A stretch of 64,000 nt of DNA from Pseudosporangium ferrugineum (GTDB lineage Bacteria > Actinomycetota > Actinomycetes > Mycobacteriales > Micromonosporaceae). Shown piece by piece: positions 48,979 to 63,414 of the stretch. The stretch spans positions 268,021-332,020 of the forward strand of contig NZ_PVZG01000010.1 of the NCBI RefSeq assembly GCF_003002065.1. Reading direction: 5' to 3'. The position numbers and the translations under genes were made by a program. A model generated the notes under the pieces. It saw only the letters and a list, made by a program, of their open reading frames with translations, did no database searches and had not been told where the DNA came from. Position 1 is the first letter of the stretch. Each line of letters opens with the position of its first letter.

Positions 48979-49475
48979 TTCGGCCTCCTGCCGTCTCACG
49001 GTCAACGCCCCTGTGACGGTACCTGGCCTGCCTGAGCGCCGCGTCCCAACGGGTGAACGCAAGCCGTCCACTCTGGAGCGCTCCGGCGTCGATCGGCCGG
49101 CAATCCCACCCCGCCCGGCGGGTCGTGCGGAACCGCCGCGCACGACGGGTCTCGACCGGCCAGCATTGCTGCCACACCCGACGGGTCTCGACCGGCGTTG
49201 CTGCCACACACGACGGGTCTCGACCGGCCGGCGTTGCCGCCACGCACGACGAGTCTCGACCGGCCGGCATTGCTGCCACACACGACGGGTCTCGACCGGC
49301 CGGCGGCGCTGCCACCGGCTGGCGGTGCCGCCACCGGGCGGGTCGACGGACGGCCGGCGGTGCCGCCACGGGCGGGTCGACGGCGGCCGGTGCGCTGCCC
49401 GCCGGGCTCGGGTGGCCGTGATGGTTCACCGGTCGTGGCGGTTGCGGGCCCGGCCGAGGCGATGCGGACGGGTGG
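48979..49475. other. 497-bp non-coding gap with tandem repeats
   Basis: Between the App1 gene and the gene ending at 49476. It contains an array of units of about 33-37 bp and decayed GC-rich copies up to about 49400. No gene is supported; translations are repetitive Arg/Val/Gln strings. Confidence 0.75.
49141..49308. repeat. tandem array, unit about 33-37 bp, 5 copies
   Basis: Units contain CGACGGGTCTCGACCGGCC followed by GCATTGCTGCCACAC or close variants. Lengths differ by a few bases between copies, and more diverged copies follow to about 49400. No spacers of unique sequence lie between units, so this is not a CRISPR array. Confidence 0.85.
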
Positions 49476-50396
49476 TCAGTGGGCGGCCAGGGTGGCTGCC
49501 GGGCGGGCGACGGGCTCGGCGGTGCTCCGGCGGCGGCCGGCGTCCTCGGGGCGCAGGTCGCGGCCCACGCGGAGGCGGGCCGCCACCGCCTCGGCGCGCA
49601 GGCTCCGCAGGGCGGCGGCGGCCTTCTCGACCTCCGTCCACGCGGCGCGCTCCCGCTCGGTCGCCGCCTGGTACGCGGCGAAGCGGTGCTCGCGGACGGC
49701 CGCGCGCAGGGCGGTCTCCTGCGCCACCGGGTGCTTGCGGGGATTCCAGCCGTCCCGGTGCGCCAGGACCTCGTTGAGCTGGGCGATCGACAACTCCTTG
49801 CGGCGGCAGGCGGCGACCGCGGTGCGGTGCAGGAAACGCTCCCGGTCGGCGATCTCCACCCGGGTACGCCGCTGCTTCAGCACGGGGAAGGCGGCCGCGG
49901 CGGTGCACCGCCGGGCCGTCCGGTCGGCGGCGTCGAAGGCGGCCCACGCCTCGTCCACCTCCGCCTGCGCCCGCTCCCAGGCGACCCGCCGGCGCCGGGC
50001 GGTCTCGGCGGCCCGTTCGGCGGCGACCGCGACCTCCTCGGCGTAACGGTCGGCGTCGAAGGCGGGATACTCGTGCGCGGGAAACCGCCGGCCCGTCGTC
50101 GGACGACCGCCCGCCGCAGGACGACCGGCCGCCGCAGGACGACCGGCCGCCTCGAGAAGGCGGCGACCCGTCCGGGGCCCCCCGGCCGCGCCCCGCCGCC
50201 GGCTTGCCCGGTCGGCGCTCTCGTTCCGCGCGGCCACGTCGGCGAGGCTGCGGCGGGCCGGACGGTTGGCGGCTTCGTTGCGCGCGGGTGCCTCGGTGGG
50301 GCGGGGGCGGCGGGGGATGGCGAAAGCGGCCGTCGCGGAGGCGACGGCGAGGAGCAAGGTCATCCAGATGACGGCAGCGGTTTCCACGGTTGACAC
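49476..50396 (-). CDS. unknown membrane-anchored coiled-coil protein
   Basis: A 306-residue protein. An N-terminal hydrophobic helix (AAVIWMTLLLAVASATAAFA, about 7-26) is followed by a Pro/Arg/Ala-rich linker (30-115). A long helical region then runs from RYAEEVAVAAERAAETARRR to about 275, rich in Ala, Glu and Arg with heptad spacing. LKQRRTRVEIADRERFLHR and LSIAQLNEVLAHRDGWNPRK are its most specific segments. I recognise no family. It probably sits in the inner membrane with a cytoplasmic coiled coil. A second small unknown gene lies 112 bp upstream on the same strand. Confidence 0.7.
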   Translation of the reverse strand: MSTVETAAVIWMTLLLAVASATAAFAIPRRPRPTEAPARNEAANRPARRSLADVAARNESADRASRRRGAAGGPRTGRRLLEAAGRPAAAGRPAAGGRPTTGRRFPAHEYPAFDADRYAEEVAVAAERAAETARRRRVAWERAQAEVDEAWAAFDAADRTARRCTAAAAFPVLKQRRTRVEIADRERFLHRTAVAACRRKELSIAQLNEVLAHRDGWNPRKHPVAQETALRAAVREHRFAAYQAATERERAAWTEVEKAAAALRSLRAEAVAARLRVGRDLRPEDAGRRRSTAEPVARPAATLAAH

Positions 50397-50508
50397 CGGT
50401 TTCTCTCGTGCGTCGGGGGGATCGCTTTCGGTGGTGGGTGAGGGGTGCCGGCGCAGCCACGGGGCAGCGCCCGGGACGCGGGGGTCCGGGGTGGGTGGCT
50501 GGGGTGGC

Positions 50509-50865
50509 TCAGGCGAGCGGGGGGCCGCGACCGGCGTGCGGGCGCTGGGCGACGCTGCCGGGGTGGCGGTCGTCGCGGTCGCAGAGCGGGCCGGTGGCGG
50601 TGCGGTCGACGGAGAGGACGACCGTGGCGGGGGATTCCGCGGGGGCGCCGGCGGCGGCCGGGGTGGGCTCGGCGATCCGGTCGGCCGCGGAGCCGCTGAG
50701 GGGGGCGTCGACCGTGGTGACGACCACGGCGGGGGCCTGCGGCTCGGGCGCGGCGGCCAGCGCGGGCGCCGCGAAGGCGAGCGCGATCAGGGCCAGGCCG
50801 GCGAGGAACTGCAGCAGGCGGCGCCCGTCCCAGAGACGGGGAAGCAGGCGCGCGACGTCAGCCAC
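50509..50865 (-). CDS. small exported or membrane protein, unknown
   Basis: A 118-residue ORF. RRLLQFLAGLALIALAFAAP, with ALAAAPEPQAP after it, forms a hydrophobic segment (about 15-40) with a possible signal peptidase site. An Ala/Pro/Thr-rich tail follows, with one Cys (GPLCDRDDRH). I do not recognise it. It is upstream of the coiled-coil membrane gene on the same strand and could form an operon with it. The last 25 residues look less protein-like, so the gene call is tentative. Confidence 0.5.
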   Translation of the reverse strand: MADVARLLPRLWDGRRLLQFLAGLALIALAFAAPALAAAPEPQAPAVVVTTVDAPLSGSAADRIAEPTPAAAGAPAESPATVVLSVDRTATGPLCDRDDRHPGSVAQRPHAGRGPPLA

Positions 50866-51168
50866 CCGATCAACTTACCGTGATCCGCAGGTCCGTGCAC
50901 AGATCACATCGACTGAGTGCTTCGTCCCACTCCGCCGGGTGACGAAAGGCCCGAGAGCGAAACGCCGGGCAACGAAAAGCCGGGTGACGAAAGGCCCGGG
51001 AGCCGAAACGCCGGGGCAACCAAAAGCCGGGCGACGAAAGGCCAGGGTGACGAAAGGCCGTGGCCGAGAAGCCAGGCGGCGAAAGGCCAGGATGGCGAAG
51101 GCCGGGCGACGGGCCGGGTGACGAGGGCGACGGGGCCGCCGGGCGCAGCGGTGAGGGACCATGGAGGG
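50866..51168. other. 303-bp intergenic region with short repeats
   Basis: Lies between the divergent small exported protein and sirtuin genes. Most of it is an irregular array built on GACGAAAGGCC (50938-51125). No gene is supported. Confidence 0.7.
50938..51125. repeat. irregular short repeat array (GACGAAAGGCC-type)
   Basis: About ten imperfect copies of a 14-17 bp unit around GGGTGACGAAAGGCC, alternating with variants such as CGAAACGCCGGG. The array ends about 45 bp before the sirtuin start, so it occupies the likely promoter region. Confidence 0.8.
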
Positions 51169-52017
51169 GTGGAACGAGTCGACGAGCTGGCCGGTTGGGT
51201 CGGTGACGGTGGGGTGGTCGTGCTCAGCGGCGCCGGCCTCTCCACCGAGTCCGGCATTCCGGACTACCGCGGGCCCTCCGGCGCCGCGCGGCGCACCACC
51301 CCGATGACGTACCAGGTGTTCACCCGTGATCCCGTGGCGCGGCGGCGGTACTGGGCGCGCAGTCATCTCGGGTGGCGGACCATCGGCGACGCGCGGCCCA
51401 ATGCCGGGCACCGGGCGGTGGCCCGGCTGCAGGAGCTCGGGCGGCTGGACGGGATCATCACCCAGAACGTGGACGGCCTGCACCAGGACGGCGGCGCGCA
51501 CGGCGTCGTCGAGCTGCACGGCAACCTGGCGCGGGTGGTCTGCCTGGACTGCGGGCACCGTACCGGGCGCTCGGAGCTGGAGCGGCGGCTGGACGCGGCC
51601 AATCCGGGGTTCGCGGCGGCCGTGTCGGCGGTCAACCCGGACGGCGACGTGGAGATCGACGACGCCGAGCTGGACGGCTTCACCGTGGTCGGCTGCGACG
51701 TGTGCGGCGGCACGCTGAAGCCCGACGTCGTCTACTTCGGTGAGACGGTGCCGCCGGAGCGGGTCGCCCGCAGCTTCGAGCTGGTCGCCGGGGCGCGGAC
51801 GCTGCTGGTCCTCGGGTCCTCGCTGACCGTGATGTCCGGGCGCCGGTTCGTGCTGCGCGCCGCGAAGGACGGCATCCGGGTGGCCATCGTCAACCAGGGC
51901 GTGACCCGCGGCGAGCCGTACGCCGGCCTGATCGTCGACGCCCCGCTGGGCCGCGTCCTGCCGGAGATGGTCCGGCGGGTGGAGGGGTCCCCGGCGGCCG
52001 GGCGGGGGCGCGCGTAG
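51169..52017 (+). CDS. Sir2-family NAD-dependent protein deacylase
   Basis: A 282-residue sirtuin. The NAD loop GAGLSTESGIPDYRG lies at 21-35, TQNVDGLH at 98-105 and the catalytic His117 in ELHGNL. The zinc site has all four Cys residues: C125/C128 (CLDCGH) and C176/C179 (CDVCGG). PDVVYFGETVP and LVLGSSLTVMSGRRFV follow. It removes acyl groups from lysines using NAD. The spacing between the two Cys pairs is long (47 residues), as in class II-like enzymes. The GTG at 51169 is the likely start; GGAGGG lies very close, and a GTG at 51151 is an alternative. Confidence 0.9.
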   Translation: MERVDELAGWVGDGGVVVLSGAGLSTESGIPDYRGPSGAARRTTPMTYQVFTRDPVARRRYWARSHLGWRTIGDARPNAGHRAVARLQELGRLDGIITQNVDGLHQDGGAHGVVELHGNLARVVCLDCGHRTGRSELERRLDAANPGFAAAVSAVNPDGDVEIDDAELDGFTVVGCDVCGGTLKPDVVYFGETVPPERVARSFELVAGARTLLVLGSSLTVMSGRRFVLRAAKDGIRVAIVNQGVTRGEPYAGLIVDAPLGRVLPEMVRRVEGSPAAGRGRA

Positions 52018-52164
52018 ACTCCGGTCGATTCGTGCACCTTCGGCCGCTCTCGCGCAGTCCTATAACGAGCGTGCCTGCCCTTGGTTACCGTCTCGAAACC
52101 TAAATAAAGGCGCCGACGCGTTGACGTGACCCGGCTCACCGGAGTTTACTGCCGGAACCGCTCC

Positions 52165-52178
52165 CGAAACCGGTTCCG
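52165..52178. promoter_or_regulatory. putative LacI-family operator
   Basis: CGAAACCGGTTCCG is a near-perfect palindrome centred on CCGG, the usual form of LacI-family sites. It lies 41 bp before the start of the LacI-type gene. A second half-matching site, GGTTACCGTCTCGAAACC, lies at 52083-52100. Autoregulation by the adjacent repressor is inferred. Confidence 0.6.
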
Positions 52179-52218
52179 AAACTGCGGTGTTACCGCCCGG
52201 ACACAAGTCGGAGGACCA

Positions 52219-53235
<1,017 letters not shown>

Positions 53236-53332
53236 CCACCCTCGCCGGATGCCTCCGCGCGCCCGGCCGCACCGCCGCCCTTCCTCGGGCACCCCTCTCA
53301 CCCGAATCCGCAATACCTGAGGAGATCCAGAA

Positions 53333-55015
<1,683 letters not shown>

Positions 55016-55023
55016 TCCGCTCC

Positions 55024-55055
55024 GCCGCCCCCGGGACCCGCGTCCCGGGGGCGGC
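55024..55055 (+). terminator. intercistronic hairpin after solute-binding protein gene
   Basis: GCCGCCCCCGGGAC (55024-55037) and GTCCCGGGGGCGGC (55042-55055) form a perfect 14-bp stem with a 4-nt loop. No T-run follows. It probably acts as a partial terminator or 3' stabiliser within the operon. Confidence 0.75.
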
Positions 55056-55093
55056 CCGCGGCGGGTCCGACCCCCCTCAAAAGGAACTCGACC

Positions 55094-57177
<2,084 letters not shown>

Positions 57178-57180
57178 CCG

Positions 57181-58262
57181 GTGACCATCCCCACCTCCAG
57201 CGTCGAGCAGGTCATCCCCGGGCAGGGCGCGATGGCGCAGCCCGAGCCGGCGAAGCCCGGCCGGGCGCGGCGCAAGCGGTTCCGCTTCGTCGCCAACGGC
57301 AAGGCCCTCACCGGCCTGATCGTGCTCGGCCTCTACCTGCTGTTCGCGATCATCGGGCCGTGGGTGGCGCCGTACGACCCGGACGCCCGCGGGCCGGCGC
57401 TGACCGCGCCGCCGTCGGCCGACCACTGGTTCGGCACCACCCACCTCGGCCAGGACATCCTCAGCCAGGTGCTGGTCGGCACCCGCGGCGTCATGCTGGT
57501 CGGCCTCGCCGCCGGCGCGCTCGCCACGATCCTGTCGGTCCTCATCGGCGTCACCGCCGGCTACCTCGGCGGCGGCTGGGACGACAGCCTCTCCGCGCTG
57601 TCCAACGTCTTCCTGGTGATCCCGGCGCTGCCGCTGATCATCATCGTGACGGCGGCGGCGCCCGGCGGCGGCGACACCCTGGTCGCGCTGATCATCGGCT
57701 TCACGTCGTGGGCGTGGGGCGCCCGGGTGCTCCGGGCGCAGACGCTGTCGCTGCGCAGACGCGAATACGTCGAGGCGGCCCGCGCCAACGGCGAGTCGAC
57801 CTGGCGGATCATCATCTTCGAGATCCTGCCCAACCTGACCGCCATCATCGCGTCCGGCTTCGTCGGCACCGTCATCTTCGCGGTCACCTCCGAGATCACC
57901 CTGGCGTTCATCGGCATCGGCTCGGTGTCCAGCTGGAACTGGGGCACCATCCTGTTCTGGGCGCAGAGCCAGCAGGCCCTCGCCCAGGGCGCCTGGTGGT
58001 GGTTCGTGCCGGCCGGCCTGGCGATCGCCTTCCTCGGCACCGCGCTCTCGCTGATCAACTTCGGCATCGACGAGTTCGTCAGCCCGCGCCTGCGGAGCGC
58101 CGGCAAGACCAAGATCAAGACCGCCTCCGGCCGCACGGTACGGATGCGCGTCGGCTTCACCCCGGTGCTGAGCAACTCGTCGGCGCCGCACACCCACGCG
58201 CGGCCGATCCCTGTCAACACGGCGGCGGCGACGCCGGTGAACCGCAGCAAGGAGGCCACGCA

Positions 58263-58266
<4 letters not shown>
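57181..58266 (+). CDS. ABC permease, DppC-like
   Basis: A 361-residue inner-membrane subunit. A cytoplasmic N-terminus (about 1-45) precedes the first helix (GLIVLGLYLLFAIIGPWVAP). Then come DHWFGTTHLGQDILSQVLVG, the DppC hallmark, and five more helices. The EAA loop is LRRREYVEAARANGESTWRI followed by IIFEILPNL. NWGTILFWAQSQQALAQGAW is the conserved late segment. A C-terminal tail of about 50 residues, rich in Lys, Arg and Ala, is longer than usual. The start is GTG. It overlaps the next ATPase gene by 4 bp. Confidence 0.92.
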
Positions 58267-59273
<1,007 letters not shown>

Positions 59274-59285
59274 ACAGCGTTCTCC

Positions 59286-59317
59286 GACGGCCCCGGCCCC
59301 CGCGCGCCGGGGCCGTC
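59286..59317 (+). terminator. intercistronic hairpin before beta-glucosidase gene
   Basis: GACGGCCCCGGC (59286-59297) and GCCGGGGCCGTC (59306-59317) form a perfect 12-bp stem with an 8-nt loop, 22 bp before the beta-glucosidase ATG. It may weaken read-through or stabilise the upstream message. Confidence 0.7.
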
Positions 59318-59339
59318 CCCCATCCCCACCAGGAGAAGC

Positions 59340-60743
<1,404 letters not shown>

Positions 60744-60767
60744 CCCGCAACACCTGACGCCGCACCC

Positions 60768-60801
60768 CCGGGCGCGACGGTCTCCGGACCGCCGCGCCCG
60801 G
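60768..60801 (+). terminator. hairpin terminator of the oligosaccharide locus
   Basis: CCGGGCGCG (60768-60776) pairs with CGCGCCCGG (60793-60801), with an inner CGGTC/GACCG stem (60778-60782, 60787-60791). It directly follows the beta-glucosidase gene. Confidence 0.7.
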
Positions 60802-60803
60802 CC

Positions 60804-60939
60804 GCATTCCAGCCCAGCGCGACCGACCCACCCGGCCGCATCCCAGCCCAGCGCGACCGACCCACCCGGCCGCATCCCAGCCCAGCGCGACCGACCCACC
60901 CGGCCGCATTCCAGCCCTGCGTGACCGACCCACCCGAGG
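60804..60939. repeat. 34-bp tandem array, 4 units
   Basis: Units start at 60804, 60838, 60872 and 60906, built on GCATCCCAGCCCAGCGCGAC plus CGACCCACCCGGCC. The first and last carry substitutions and the middle two are identical. There are no spacers. Confidence 0.93.
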
Positions 60940-61161
60940 TCCGGCAGCGACGACCGGCCGGCGTTCCGTCGGCGCGGGTCGCGGCGGGCATCCGGCTATG
61001 GACGCCTGCGGCGACCGGGCCCGACCCGGCGTTTCGGGGGCATCGGACGGGTGACCACAGCTCCACCCCGCGGTCGCGCTCCACCGCCACCACCGCGAGG
61101 AACCGCCCTGCCGTGACCCGCCGGCCCCGCGCGTCCGGCCGGCGTTCGCGGAGGCGCTGGG

Positions 61162-62454
61162 TCAGTGGCGGCCGCGGCTCAGGGAGCGGCGGTGGGCGGC
61201 GCGGGACATCGGGGCCGGGCCCGCCGTCGACGGGAGGCCGCCGTCCGCGAGGAGCCGGGCGATCGGGAGGGTCGCCGCGCCCATCGCCACCGCGTCCGGC
61301 CCGAGCTGGCACAGGTCGATGCGGGTGCGGGAGTAGGGATGGCGCAGGGCGTTCCGGGCGGCCGCGTCGCGAATGTCGGGAAGAAAGCGCTCTCCCAGGG
61401 CCAAGCCGGCCGGGCCGCCCAGCACGATGCGCTCCGGGGAGAACAGGTTGACGAGTCCGGCGATGCCCGCGCCGAGGTAGCCGACGGTCTGCCGGATGAC
61501 CTCCGCGACCTCCGGGTCTAGGGCGCCCTCGGCGGCGAGCACCCGCGAGAGCAACTTCGGGTCCGGGCTCTGGCCGGTCACCTCGGCCAGGCGGGCGATC
61601 ACCTTGTCGCTGCCGATGTACGCCTCCAGGCACCCCTTCGCCCCGCACCGGCAGACGTCGCCGTCGTACACGAGGGTGGTGTGTCCCCACTCCCCCGCGT
61701 TGCTGTGCGCGCCGCGGTAGCTGCGCCCGTCCATCACGACGGCCGCGCCGACGCCCTGGCCGACCATGACGATGACCGCGTGGCGTGCCCCGCGGCCGGC
61801 GCCGAACCACATCTCGGCCTGGCCGACGGTCTTGGCGCCGTTCTCCACGTAGACCGGGACGTCAGTGCCCTCGCGCAGCATCCGGCCCAGCGGCACGCCG
61901 TCCCAGCCGGTCGTCTGCGAGTGGACGACGGGTGCCTCGCCGGTCTGGTCGACGACCCCGGCGACGCCGACGCCGAACCCGAGCACCTCGGACTTCTCGA
62001 TGCCCGCCTCGGCGACGACCGCGTCGAGCCCCTCGAGCACCTTCGCCGCCGCCAGCTGCGGATCCGCCGCGACACCGCCGCCGGCCGGCCGGGTGCCCGC
62101 GGTGCCGGCGGCCGTCAGGGAGAACTGGGCGAAGCCGAGGCGGGACATCGCCAGGTCGTACAGCTCGACCGTCACCCGGCTCTCGCCGACGTCGGCGCCC
62201 GCGACGTAGCCGTAGCCGGGCGCGACCCGCAGCAGCGCGCGCGGCCGGCCGCCGTCCGAGCCGACCAGGCCGGCCTCCTCGACCAGGCCCTCCTCGATCA
62301 TCTCGCCGATCAGGTTGCTGACGCTGGCCTGGCTGAGCGCGGTGGTGTCACCCAGCTCCTGCCGGCTCTGGCGTCCGCCGTGGAACAGGTCGGTGAGCAG
62401 GCTGGCCCGGTTCGCTCGGCGGACGTCCCGCACGGTCGTACGCCTGGCTTCCAC
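61162..62454 (-). CDS. ROK family transcriptional regulator
   Basis: A 430-residue repressor. The N-terminal winged helix (about 10-75: LFHGGRQSRQELGDTTALSQ, then ASVSNLIGEMIEEGLVEE) precedes a sugar-kinase-like ROK core with GVGVAGVVDQTG, ENGAKTVGQAEMW, AHSNAGEWGHTTL and the zinc motif CRCGAKGCLE (Cys268, Cys270, Cys275). The Asp of the kinase motif (DNGANAAA in active kinases) reads ENGAK, so it is likely a regulator without kinase activity. Start is GTG. It is convergent with the beta-glucosidase gene and may respond to glucose or a related sugar. Confidence 0.9.
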   Translation of the reverse strand: MEARRTTVRDVRRANRASLLTDLFHGGRQSRQELGDTTALSQASVSNLIGEMIEEGLVEEAGLVGSDGGRPRALLRVAPGYGYVAGADVGESRVTVELYDLAMSRLGFAQFSLTAAGTAGTRPAGGGVAADPQLAAAKVLEGLDAVVAEAGIEKSEVLGFGVGVAGVVDQTGEAPVVHSQTTGWDGVPLGRMLREGTDVPVYVENGAKTVGQAEMWFGAGRGARHAVIVMVGQGVGAAVVMDGRSYRGAHSNAGEWGHTTLVYDGDVCRCGAKGCLEAYIGSDKVIARLAEVTGQSPDPKLLSRVLAAEGALDPEVAEVIRQTVGYLGAGIAGLVNLFSPERIVLGGPAGLALGERFLPDIRDAAARNALRHPYSRTRIDLCQLGPDAVAMGAATLPIARLLADGGLPSTAGPAPMSRAAHRRSLSRGRH

Positions 62455-62564
62455 ACCCGCACCACCTTCGCATCAACTGTGTCGACCCGCCATCTAACGC
62501 TACGCGCTCAATATGATGTGCCACGGGCCGCGGGAAAACCACGGCGCGGGTGGAGGGCCGGTGC

Positions 62565-62570
62565 TATAGC
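62565..62570 (+). promoter_or_regulatory. putative -10 element of methyltransferase gene
   Basis: TATAGC lies 10 bases before the ATG at 62581 and no Shine-Dalgarno sequence is evident, so the transcript would have little or no leader. Confidence 0.35.
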
Positions 62571-62580
62571 GTCGGCGATC

Positions 62581-63414
62581 ATGAGCGACTACCGCGACGT
62601 CAACCGCGCCAACTGGGACGAGCGCGCGCCCGTCCACGCCGCCTCGGCCGGTTACGACCTTGCCGCCTTCGCCCGGGATCCCGCCCACCTGAGCGACACC
62701 GTCACGTTCGACCGGCCGCTGCTCGGCGACCTCGGCGGGCTGCGCGGCATCCACTTGCAGTGTCACATCGGCACGGACACCGTGTCCCTGGCCCGGCTGG
62801 GCGCGAGCATGACCGGCCTGGACTTCTCCCCGGCGTCGCTCGCCGAGGCCCGCAAGCTCTCGGAGTCGGCCGGCAACCCCGTCGACTTCGTCGAATCCGA
62901 CGTGTACGGCGCTCCCGGCGTACTCGGGAACGGCGCTTTTGATCTTGTTTACACCGGCATCGGGGCGATCGGCTGGCTGCCCGACATCCGGCGGTGGGCA
63001 CGGGTGGTGGCCACCCTGTTGAAGCCGGGCGGACGGCTGTTCATCCGGGAGGGGCACCCGGTGCTGTGGTCGTTGCAGGACGGGCGCGACGACGACCTGC
63101 TGGTGCTCGAGTACCCGTACTTCGAGCACGAGGAGCCGTTGATCTTCAACGAGGAGGGCACGTACGTCGAGGCGGACCACACGTTCGTGCACACGACCAC
63201 CCACTCGTGGAACCACGGCCTCGGCGAGATCGTCACCGCGCTGCTCGAGGCGGGGATGACGATCACCGGCCTGGTCGAGCACGACTCGGTGCCGTGGGAG
63301 GCGCTGCCGGGCGTGATGACGCGGCTGCCGGGCGGCGAATGGCAGGTCAAGGACCGTCCGCGGCGGGTGCCGCACACCTACACGCTCCAGGCGGTGCGCA
63401 CGACCGTTTACTGA
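62581..63414 (+). CDS. class I SAM-dependent methyltransferase
   Basis: A 277-residue methyltransferase. Motif I is degenerate: RGIHLQCHIGTDTVSLARLG (about 55-74) carries CHIGTD where most have GxGxG, a variant common in the actinobacterial group that starts YRDVNRANWDERAPVHA. MTGLDFSPASLAEARKL is motif II, FDLVYTGIGAIGWLPDI motif IV and LLKPGGRLFIREGHPVL motif VI. Acceptor unknown. Transcribed alone. Its stop lies about 16 bp from the end of the IS630 transposase gene, so the element inserted just beyond it. Confidence 0.85.
   Translation: MSDYRDVNRANWDERAPVHAASAGYDLAAFARDPAHLSDTVTFDRPLLGDLGGLRGIHLQCHIGTDTVSLARLGASMTGLDFSPASLAEARKLSESAGNPVDFVESDVYGAPGVLGNGAFDLVYTGIGAIGWLPDIRRWARVVATLLKPGGRLFIREGHPVLWSLQDGRDDDLLVLEYPYFEHEEPLIFNEEGTYVEADHTFVHTTTHSWNHGLGEIVTALLEAGMTITGLVEHDSVPWEALPGVMTRLPGGEWQVKDRPRRVPHTYTLQAVRTTVY

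Larger units (their letters stand above)
60744..61161. other. 418-bp gap: terminator plus 34-bp tandem array
   Basis: Between the convergent beta-glucosidase and ROK regulator genes. It holds a hairpin and a 34-bp repeat array in its first half. The remaining 220 bp hold no gene or repeat that I can support. Confidence 0.75.
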
